A stretch of 64,000 bases of DNA from Marinihelvus sp942491555 (GTDB taxonomy: Bacteria; Pseudomonadota; Gammaproteobacteria; Xanthomonadales; SZUA-36): contig CALOBN010000005.1 in the NCBI GenBank assembly GCA_942491555.1, forward strand, positions 434,001 to 498,000. Direction: 5' to 3'. Position 1 is the stretch's first letter. The number at the start of each line of letters is the position of its first letter. The position numbers and the translations under genes were made by a program. Below the pieces are notes generated by a model that was not told where the DNA came from, did no database searches, and saw only the letters and a list, made by a program, of their open reading frames with translations. Positions 9,339 through 15,712 of the stretch are shown piece by piece.

Positions 9339-11123
9339 ATGCCCCCAACACTGGATACCGGCGAACGCCCCAAGGCTGATTCGCTCCAGCCCCTGCGTAT
9401 GCTTGGACCGTTCCTGCGGCCCTACCGCGGCCTCATGTTCGCTGCCCTGGCCGCCCTGCTGATTGCCGCTGTGGCGCTTCTGGCCCTGCCCATTGCCCTG
9501 CGATTCCTGATCGATAACGGATTTGCAGCCAATGACCTGCAAACGGTAAACCGTTATTTTGGTTGGTTTTTTCTGGCCGCGGTGCTGTTTGGCGGTTTTG
9601 CCTCGCTACGCTTTTACCTGGTGACCTGGCTCGGCGAGCGGGTGGTCGCCGACCTCCGCACAGCGGTTTACCAACGCGTCATCAAGATGGACCCAACCTT
9701 CTTTGAGGTCACCCGCACCGGCGAGGTCTTATCAAGGCTGACCACGGACACGACCCTGGTCCAGAACATTGCCGGGGTCAGTCTGTCTATCGCGCTGCGC
9801 TCAATGCTCAACCTGATTGGTGGTCTTGTCATGCTGGCCCTCACGAGCTTCCAGCTGACTTTGTATATCGTTATCGGGGTGCCGGTTATTGTGCTGCCCA
9901 TTCTGTGGATTGGGCGGCGCATCAGAAACCTCTCGCGCACGGCGCAGGATCGCGTTGCCGATACCAGTGGTGTTGCCGGTGAGTCCCTGGAGGCCATCCA
10001 GACGGTGCAGGCCTACACGCTTGAGAGTCTGCAGGTTGAACGTTACGAGGAGGCCGTCGAGGACAGTTTTGTCGCAGGTATGAGTCGTATACGTGCCCGT
10101 GCAGCGATGACCGCGGTGGGTTTCATACTGATATTCGGTGCGATCACATTTATCTTGTGGATGGGTTCGCGGGCCGTGCTGGGTGGCACCATGACCGGCG
10201 GTCAGCTGGCCCAGTTTCTGGCCTACTCCCTGTTTGTGGGTGCCTCCGCTGCTGCGCTCAGTGAGTTGTGGGGCGAGATTCAACGCGGTGCCGGAGCCAT
10301 GGAACGGCTCGCGGAGCTGCTCAATGCCCGCCCGGCCATTGCAGCCCCGCCTGAGCCTGAGCGCCTGGCGAGCAGGGCAGAGGGCAGCATCCAGTTTGAC
10401 CAGGTAAGTTTCAGCTATCCCTCGCGGCCCGATGACCCGGCCTTGTCCGGCGTTGACTTCAGCGTGGCGCCCGGTGAGACAGTGGCCATCGTGGGGCCGT
10501 CCGGAGCCGGTAAAAGTACCTGCTTCCAATTGCTCCTGCGCTTTTATGACCCGCAAAAAGGCCGGGTCTGTGTCGACGGGCATTCCCTGGACCGGCTGGA
10601 TCCGCTCGATCTGCGCCGGCAGATTGCGCTGGTGCCACAGGACACGGTTCTGTTTGGTGAGAGCGCACGCGAGAATATTCGCCTGGGACGCCCCGGTGCC
10701 ACGGATATGGAGGTAGAGGCCGCCGCGATTGCCGCTGCCGCGCATGACTTCATCACCGATTTGCCTGAAGGCTATGACAGTTTTCTTGGTGAGCGGGGTA
10801 TTCGTCTATCCGGCGGGCAGCGTCAGCGTATCGCTATTGCCCGGGCGATTCTGAAAGACCCGCCGATATTACTTCTGGACGAGGCAACCAGCGCACTGGA
10901 CTCGGAGAGCGAACAGCTGGTTCAGGCTGCTTTGGAAGTTCTCATGCGTGATCGCACCACCATGATTATTGCCCACCGCCTGTCTACCGTGCAGAAGGCC
11001 GACCGGATTCTGGTGCTCGAAGACGGCAAGGTGGTGGCACAGGGAACGCATGAGGAGTTATTGCGCAAGACGCCACTGTATGCGCGTCTGGCGGCGCTGC
11101 AGTTTGGTGAACAGGCGGCCTGA
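9339..11123 (+). CDS. ABC exporter, fused permease/ATPase (MsbA-like)
   Basis: A 594-residue half-transporter expected to act as a homodimer. The N-terminal half has six hydrophobic segments of the type I exporter fold (about residues 25-320). The ATPase domain has Walker A GPSGAGKST (about residue 387), signature LSGGQRQR (about 489), Walker B ILLLDEAT (about 509) and the switch histidine in IIAHRLST (about 543). It resembles the proteobacterial multidrug/lipid flippase group often annotated as ABC transporter transmembrane/ATP-binding protein. MsbA itself is usually next to lpxK, which is not seen here, so lipid A transport is not claimed. A strong hairpin terminator follows at 11219. Confidence 0.92.
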   Translation: MPPTLDTGERPKADSLQPLRMLGPFLRPYRGLMFAALAALLIAAVALLALPIALRFLIDNGFAANDLQTVNRYFGWFFLAAVLFGGFASLRFYLVTWLGERVVADLRTAVYQRVIKMDPTFFEVTRTGEVLSRLTTDTTLVQNIAGVSLSIALRSMLNLIGGLVMLALTSFQLTLYIVIGVPVIVLPILWIGRRIRNLSRTAQDRVADTSGVAGESLEAIQTVQAYTLESLQVERYEEAVEDSFVAGMSRIRARAAMTAVGFILIFGAITFILWMGSRAVLGGTMTGGQLAQFLAYSLFVGASAAALSELWGEIQRGAGAMERLAELLNARPAIAAPPEPERLASRAEGSIQFDQVSFSYPSRPDDPALSGVDFSVAPGETVAIVGPSGAGKSTCFQLLLRFYDPQKGRVCVDGHSLDRLDPLDLRRQIALVPQDTVLFGESARENIRLGRPGATDMEVEAAAIAAAAHDFITDLPEGYDSFLGERGIRLSGGQRQRIAIARAILKDPPILLLDEATSALDSESEQLVQAALEVLMRDRTTMIIAHRLSTVQKADRILVLEDGKVVAQGTHEELLRKTPLYARLAALQFGEQAA

Positions 11124-11218
11124 GAACGCTTATAGCCCTTGTCAGCGGCCACCTTGTTCAGGCCCGGTTAGGGCGCTGAAGCTGCCATCGAACTCAAATC
11201 ACGAAGTCCAGCAAGGCG

Positions 11219-11254
11219 AAAGCCCGACCAGGAGAGATCGGGCTTTCTGTTAAT
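11219..11254 (+). terminator. Rho-independent terminator after ABC exporter
   Basis: The perfect 9-bp stem AAAGCCCGA (11219-11227) pairs with TCGGGCTTT (11238-11246) around a 10-nt loop. It is followed by CTGTTAAT. It lies 96 bp after the stop of the exporter and is oriented to end its transcript. Confidence 0.75.
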
Positions 11255-11319
11255 CACGCGGGTGGCGACGTATTTCCATATGAAATTAGCCGGCCGGGCA
11301 TCCCCTGCCAGCATTCCAC

Positions 11320-11475
11320 GTGATTAATTCGAAACGTTTCGAAAATCGGGTGCTGATCACTCCGTACAAGACGGAGTGGGTCGTGAACCTGGACCAGATG
11401 CTGGATGCGAAGCGTAAGCAGGGGAGACACGCTTTTCGCCCAGGGTTCAGAACCTGTACGACGATATTTCAGTAG
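11320..11475 (+). CDS. Possible small ORF or gene fragment, 51 codons
   Basis: Reading from GTG at 11320 (frame open from 11290) gives about 51 residues with protein-like composition, beginning VINSKRFENRVLITPYK and continuing through a charged helix-like part (NLDQMLDAKRKQGRH) to a TAG at 11473. I do not recognise a family. There is no clear ribosome site, and the frame overlaps a 16-bp palindrome and an 8-bp hairpin. It could be a short gene, a remnant of a longer one, or chance. Confidence 0.2.
   Translation: MINSKRFENRVLITPYKTEWVVNLDQMLDAKRKQGRHAFRPGFRTCTTIFQ
11328..11343. promoter_or_regulatory. 16-bp palindrome resembling a LacI-family operator
   Basis: TTCGAAACGTTTCGAA is a perfect palindrome whose core GAAACGTTTC matches the general LacI/GalR-family operator style (central CG, A/T-rich flanks). 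No LacI-type regulator or oppositely facing promoter-proximal gene is seen nearby; both flanking genes end here. The regulatory meaning is inferred only. Confidence 0.3.
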
Positions 11476-11644
11476 TCTGGTCGATAGTATAGCGCAGTTT
11501 TGGCTAAATGCGAGTCATTTAGCATGCTGAAATTCATAAACAATTGATTTGTGGGCGCCAAATCATTCATTGAGGTTACCTTAATAGCCGGCGTGACTTG
11601 AGAACTGTTCATCTATCCGCTCAGCACGCCTTTATGAGCGCTAT

Positions 11645-12793
11645 TTAAAAATGCAGGTGTTGCGCACTGATCTGGGAAACGTCCTGCACCCCAAGCAGTC
11701 CCATATTGAGTCGAATTTCTTCATGCAGCATGTGCAGCAGTTGCTCCACACCCGCTTCGCCGCCGCCGGCAAGGGCCCATAAATAGGGTCGCCCGGTACT
11801 GCATGCCGTGGCGCCGCGGGCCAGGGCTTTAAGCACATGGGTGCCGCGGCGTATTCCTCCGTCCAGAATGATTTCGCACTCACCCCCTACCTCATCTGCA
11901 ATCGGGCCCAGGGCCTCAAAGGCTGACAAGGCGCCATCAAGTTGCCGCCCGCCATGGTTGGACACCATGACGCTGCTGGCGCCGATGGAAACCGCGCGTC
12001 GCGCATCTGCCGGCGACAGGATGCCTTTGATGGCGAAGGGGCCGCCCCATTCCCGGATCATCCAGGCCATGTCATCCCAGGTCACCGAGGGATCGAACTG
12101 GTCAGCGACGTATTGAATCAGCGAGGAGTTATCCTTGCTGCCCTGGTCAATACGATGTGCGACGTTGGCCAGGATGGGTCTGGGTGTGGTGAGGTAGTGC
12201 CACAGCCAGCCTGGCCTGGCCAGAAAGCCGGGCAAGGCCGCGGGTGTAAGCTTCGGCGGCAGGTTAAAGCCGTAGCGGATCTCCCGCTCGCGCTTGCTGG
12301 GTACCGGCACATCGACGGTCAGCGCCAGCGCGTCAAAGCCCGCTTCCTTGCAGCGCTGAATGAATTCGCGGGTCAGCCCCCGGTCTTTCATGACATAGAT
12401 CTGAAATATCTTTGGCCCATGACAGGCGGCGCCGACATCCTCAATGCTGGTCGCACCCAGTGTCGACAGGCTGTAGGCGGTGCCGGCACGCGCTGCAGCG
12501 CGTGAGACTGCCAGCTCGCCCTGGTGATGGAACAGCCGCGTCATCCCGGTTGGCGACAGGAACAATGGCATGGAAAGCTCCCGGCCGAATACGCGGGTGC
12601 GTGTGTTTATATTGGCTACATCTTTGAGGTATTCCGGAACCAGCTTCGCCATGTCGAAGGCATGAACATTACCGAGCACGTTGCTCTCATCTTCGGAACC
12701 GCCGTCAATATAGTGAAACAGGGGTGTTGGCAGACGCTTGCGGGCCAGCGAGCGCCAATCAGAGACGTTAATCATCCTGGGCAGCAGACTCAT
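11645..12793 (-). CDS. FMN-dependent alpha-hydroxy acid dehydrogenase (L-lactate dehydrogenase family)
   Basis: About 382 residues of the LldD/glycolate oxidase family, which oxidises L-2-hydroxy acids with FMN and passes electrons to quinone. The family start is visible as FHYIDGGSEDE. SPTGMTRLFHHQGE, the FMN-lysine region AIKGILSPADA and the active-site SNHGGRQLDGA (His-Gly-Gly-Arg) all follow, with the phosphate-binding DGGIRRGTHVLKALA near the end. The longest frame begins at 12862, but homology begins near residue 30. ATG at 12793 has GGAGAG upstream; ATG at 12775 is an alternative. The gene overlaps the 3' end of the upstream phosphodiesterase gene, implying coupling. True substrate (lactate, glycolate, mandelate) is undetermined. 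Confidence 0.88.
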   Translation of the reverse strand: MSLLPRMINVSDWRSLARKRLPTPLFHYIDGGSEDESNVLGNVHAFDMAKLVPEYLKDVANINTRTRVFGRELSMPLFLSPTGMTRLFHHQGELAVSRAAARAGTAYSLSTLGATSIEDVGAACHGPKIFQIYVMKDRGLTREFIQRCKEAGFDALALTVDVPVPSKREREIRYGFNLPPKLTPAALPGFLARPGWLWHYLTTPRPILANVAHRIDQGSKDNSSLIQYVADQFDPSVTWDDMAWMIREWGGPFAIKGILSPADARRAVSIGASSVMVSNHGGRQLDGALSAFEALGPIADEVGGECEIILDGGIRRGTHVLKALARGATACSTGRPYLWALAGGGEAGVEQLLHMLHEEIRLNMGLLGVQDVSQISAQHLHF

Positions 12794-14060
12794 GCTCCGG
12801 CCCACTCTCCATCTCGGAAGCCCGTTGATAACCGGGGGGTGGATCAAGCTCCAGCCATTCAAGCAGCAGGGGAAAGATATCAGTGTTGTTCATGGGGGAG
12901 ATCGTTGCGCCCGCTGCGATTCCTGGTCCACGCATCCAGAAAATGCCGCGCATTTCAGGTGTTTCAGGTGTCCACCCGTGGTCTCCCGGGGAAATGGTCG
13001 ATCTGGCACCGGGGCTGGAGAGAACGGCATAGCCGGCATCAGCCTGCACAATAAGATCTGGAAAACGCGGGTCGTCGGAAATTGCCCAGCCCTGAGGTGC
13101 CGTGGTGCTTGTATAGGCTGTGCCGTGGCTCCAGGCTGCGTTGACTGTTTCCGCCATAGCCGCTGCCTGTGCCGCGTCAGCGCCCCACAGAAACACCATT
13201 GAACCTCCGTCGATGAACTTAAGGCCGTCAAGACTGATGTGTTCATTGAGTACAAACGGAGGCGCATCCCGGTAGCCCATCTGCCCATGGTCGGAGACCA
13301 CCACCAGGTAAACCGTGTCCGCAATATCGAGGCTGTCGATGCGGTCCATGAGCTTGCCGAGGGTCTGGTCCACGGTGTTGATGGACGCGATCATCTCATC
13401 GCTACCAACGCCAAAGCGATGGCTGGCATCGTCGACCGCTCCCAGATACAGCGTGATCATATGCGGCCGGGTATCTGGCGGCTCCTGCAGCCATTCAATT
13501 ACCTGGTTAACCCGGGTCTCATGCGCGACGTTGTAATCAAACGGATACCAGTGGGTCGGGTGGATGCCCTGGATGGGCGCCTCGCTGCCGACCCAGAAAA
13601 ATGATGCTGACACCATGCCCTGTTGCTCAGCCAACACCCAGATCGGCGTCCCGCGGTAAAGGGCGCCATTGCCAACCGACTCCCTGTCACTTAGACGGTA
13701 CCAGCCCTCATTTGGACGAAGGGGGAAGTTATTGCCAACCAGGCCGTGCTCCGCTGGCAGCAGCCCGGTGACCTGGCTGTAGTGGTTCGGGAAGGTCAGG
13801 GTCGGCCAGACCGGAGTCAGGTATTCGGCCTGCGTCCCGGAGGCCAGGAATCGCTGAACGTTGGGCGTAGGAAACTGCTGTGCATAGTCCCAACGGAATC
13901 CGTCCAGGGAAACCAGCACGACATGGGGTTTGTCCTGATGCTGTGGTGCATTAACGCCGCCGCTGCCGGTTGCCGCCATCTCATTGGCCGGGGACGTCCA
14001 GCTGATGGACAGCAGGATTAGTGCACAAAGGGAGAGAACTGGCGTGGTTGTGAGTCGCAT
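12768..14060 (-). CDS. Secreted nucleotide pyrophosphatase/phosphodiesterase (alkaline phosphatase superfamily)
   Basis: About 430 residues, exported. The chosen ATG (14060) has an AAGG site 7 nt upstream and directly begins a signal peptide (residues 1-25, VLSLCALILLSISWTSPA). The NPP-type metal and nucleophile pattern is visible: VSLDGFRWDY (first Asp), then PTLTFPNHYSQVTGLLPAEHGLVGNNF with the Thr nucleophile, VVSDHGQMG (Asp-His) and GDHGWTPETPEMRG (His). Family members hydrolyse nucleotide phosphodiester bonds in the periplasm or outside. The 45 bp upstream of the chosen start also read as open frame but lack signal-like sequence. It is probably co-transcribed with the overlapping dehydrogenase. 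Confidence 0.9.
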   Translation of the reverse strand: MRLTTTPVLSLCALILLSISWTSPANEMAATGSGGVNAPQHQDKPHVVLVSLDGFRWDYAQQFPTPNVQRFLASGTQAEYLTPVWPTLTFPNHYSQVTGLLPAEHGLVGNNFPLRPNEGWYRLSDRESVGNGALYRGTPIWVLAEQQGMVSASFFWVGSEAPIQGIHPTHWYPFDYNVAHETRVNQVIEWLQEPPDTRPHMITLYLGAVDDASHRFGVGSDEMIASINTVDQTLGKLMDRIDSLDIADTVYLVVVSDHGQMGYRDAPPFVLNEHISLDGLKFIDGGSMVFLWGADAAQAAAMAETVNAAWSHGTAYTSTTAPQGWAISDDPRFPDLIVQADAGYAVLSSPGARSTISPGDHGWTPETPEMRGIFWMRGPGIAAGATISPMNNTDIFPLLLEWLELDPPPGYQRASEMESGPEHESAAQDD

Positions 14061-14095
14061 CAGCTGACCTTCGCTTCCAGAATTGCCGTGATGAC

Positions 14096-14290
14096 CTATT
14101 CCCACTCCGGATTCCAGCGCAGGGCAACCACCAGGTCGTTTTGCTCATCGATATAGATGACGTTCCCACCGTAGCCCAGGGCGAAATAAGCCGACTCGGG
14201 CGCCGCAGGCATCCGCTCCTGGCCCGTGTTCAACCACCACATGAAGCCGAAGTGGGTGTTAATTATAGCGCCCGCCCGTGGGATTACCGA
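14096..14290 (-). pseudogene. C-terminal relic of a beta-lactamase-family serine hydrolase
   Basis: A frame ending at 14096 reads THFGFMWWLNTG, then ALGYGGNVIYIDEQN and DLVVALRWNPEWE. This is the characteristic C-terminal strand/helix region of class C beta-lactamase-like serine hydrolases (YGYMWW, GxGGNxIxID, DLVVVxRW). The SxxK and YxN catalytic motifs are absent, since upstream sequence runs into the isomerase gene about 40 bp away. About 55-60 residues of the parent (normally 350-500) survive. The fragment still has an intact stop and no internal stop. Confidence 0.65.
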
Positions 14291-14330
14291 TGAGGCCGCA
14301 AACAGTTGCTGCGCAAGCGCGGAGCGCGGT

Positions 14331-15206
14331 CTAGTCGTCAATATACCGGATCGCGCTGGCGGTCCGTTCAACCCGTGTGGCTACGGGCACCTGGCATACG
14401 TCAAGAACCCGCGGCGGGCGTTCGACAAAAAAGTCCTGGTCGCGATTTTTGCGCTGGTTCATCTGATTAAGGAACCCGGGGCTGCCCGTATCCATCACGT
14501 AAAAATCGCGCTGCTCTTCTTCTTCCAGCTGCTGGTAAAGGCGCATGCGCCCGATCCTGCTGCGGGCCACTTCATTCTCGATAATGCCGTTATTCTCCAC
14601 GTCGCCGCGCCGCACGCGCTGGACCGTTTCCATGCCATCAATGACCCGGGCAAAGATCGTCAGGTTTCGATCCAGGTAGCGGGGTGCCTGGCCGATAACA
14701 ATATAAAAGTCCTTGGCGCCGGAGTCCGGGCTGGTATCTCGAGCCACAGCCACGGCTCCGGGGCAGTGCGTCAGCCAGACCGAGCGCCGGTCCCGCGCGG
14801 CAGGAAAGCCGTCGATAAAACCAGTCTCGGCGGCAAACAGATCATCCTGCTGGACGAGCGTCCAGGGTAGTTCCTGATCACGTTCGAGCTCGAATTCCGG
14901 CGGCAGCATGTCCTCCTCACCCAGGACAATGTCGTCTCCCGGTCCTGCCTGGGCCACAAAGCCTTCAATGACCCGGTAAAAACTCATGCCGCGATAGAAG
15001 TCTTCGCGGACCAGTTGTTTAAAGCGCTCCACCGTTTGTGGGGCGAAAACCGGGTTGAGTTCCAGCACGATTTCACCCTCGCGCATGCCGATAAAGACCA
15101 GGTTATCCGGCGGCACCTGTCTCCAGGTCAGGCCGTCCTGGGCCCATACCGATGGCCCTGCAAAAAGCAGGGCCAGGGCAAAAACGAAAAGTGATCTGCA
15201 GCGCAT
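14331..15206 (-). CDS. Periplasmic cyclophilin-type peptidylprolyl isomerase
   Basis: About 291 residues. The start at 15206 places a clear signal peptide first (RCRSLFVFALALLFAGPSVWAQ). The cyclophilin fold is visible: IVLELNPVFAPQTVERFKQLV, FYRGMSFYRVIEGFVAQAG, then a 20-residue inserted acidic stretch (DDIVLGEEDMLPPEFELE) and GAKDFYIVIGQAPRYLDRNLTIFARVIDGMETV. The catalytic-site consensus (FHRVI, QGG, FAxV) is partly altered (FYRVI, QAG), as in divergent periplasmic members. The C-terminal 80 residues are not part of the core fold. It follows a small gene by 4 bp and is presumably co-transcribed with it. Confidence 0.85.
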   Translation of the reverse strand: MRCRSLFVFALALLFAGPSVWAQDGLTWRQVPPDNLVFIGMREGEIVLELNPVFAPQTVERFKQLVREDFYRGMSFYRVIEGFVAQAGPGDDIVLGEEDMLPPEFELERDQELPWTLVQQDDLFAAETGFIDGFPAARDRRSVWLTHCPGAVAVARDTSPDSGAKDFYIVIGQAPRYLDRNLTIFARVIDGMETVQRVRRGDVENNGIIENEVARSRIGRMRLYQQLEEEEQRDFYVMDTGSPGFLNQMNQRKNRDQDFFVERPPRVLDVCQVPVATRVERTASAIRYIDD

Positions 15207-15210
15207 GTCT

Positions 15211-15630
15211 TCAGGGTATCTGGATGCCACCGCCACCCACACCACCACCCATGCCGCCTTTCGGCACCACGATCTGCGAGGCCTGCTGGCGTTGCAGTTC
15301 CTTGAGTTCCTCCATGGTGCGTTCCACGGCCTCCTGCGCTGCCGCACCGAAACCGGCAACGGCTGCGGCGAGGGACTCGTTGGGCAGTTCAAAGTTCAGG
15401 GGTAACGCACCGGCTGGCGTCATGATCTGGGTTGAGCCGATGTACTGCATCTCACGCTCAGGGTCCGTGTCACCATCGAGGGTGACGGGCACCAGGCAAC
15501 GTACCGTTCCGATCTTGCTGTCGGTGTAAATCTCTTCGCGGCAAAGATTGCTGGCATCCATCTGGATGTCCTGTTCCGGTGCGGGCTGTTCGCCGAACGC
15601 GTGCCTCAGGTCTTGTGTTTTATCATTCAT
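15211..15630 (-). CDS. Hypothetical protein with glycine-rich tail
   Basis: 139 residues, not recognised. No signal peptide is seen. The middle (about 35-75) is beta-strand-like and contains TVRCLVPVTLDGDTDPERE. Residues 85-118 form an amphipathic helix with alanine and glutamate repeats (AAAQEAVERTMEELKELQRQ), and the end is a glycine cluster (GGMGGGVGGGG). It ends 4 bp before the cyclophilin gene start, so the two share a transcript, and it may be a cytoplasmic partner. No function is assigned. Confidence 0.7.
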   Translation of the reverse strand: MNDKTQDLRHAFGEQPAPEQDIQMDASNLCREEIYTDSKIGTVRCLVPVTLDGDTDPEREMQYIGSTQIMTPAGALPLNFELPNESLAAAVAGFGAAAQEAVERTMEELKELQRQQASQIVVPKGGMGGGVGGGGIQIP

Positions 15631-15712
15631 TGCTTGGTCCTGTAAGTCGTTTGGTTGCTTTCCTAGGTTGGGGCAACAGCCCCTTGAGGCAACATCTGAG
15701 CCGCCGTGCGCG

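Larger units (their letters stand above)
11255..11644. other. Hairpin-rich intergenic region between convergent genes
   Basis: No recognisable gene lies in these 390 bp, but the structure is dense. A 9-bp inverted pair TTAATCACG (11250-11258)/CGTGATTAA (11319-11327) encloses 60 nt. It abuts a 16-bp perfect palindrome at 11328. Stem-loops follow at 11358-11378 (8 bp, CACTCCGT/ACGGAGTG), 11503-11523 (8 bp, GCTAAATG/CATTTAGC), 11545-11565 (7 bp, TGATTTG/CAAATCA) and 11618-11640 (6 bp, CGCTCA/TGAGCG). The last could end the minus-strand dehydrogenase gene. Base composition drops towards AT after 11470. A structured RNA or a decayed locus are both possible. Confidence 0.4.

Noticed and set aside
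8375..9373. A 332-codon minus-strand frame over the DUF3014 gene.
   Set aside because: It covers a recognisable DUF3014 coding region in the opposite direction and has no signal or family motif.
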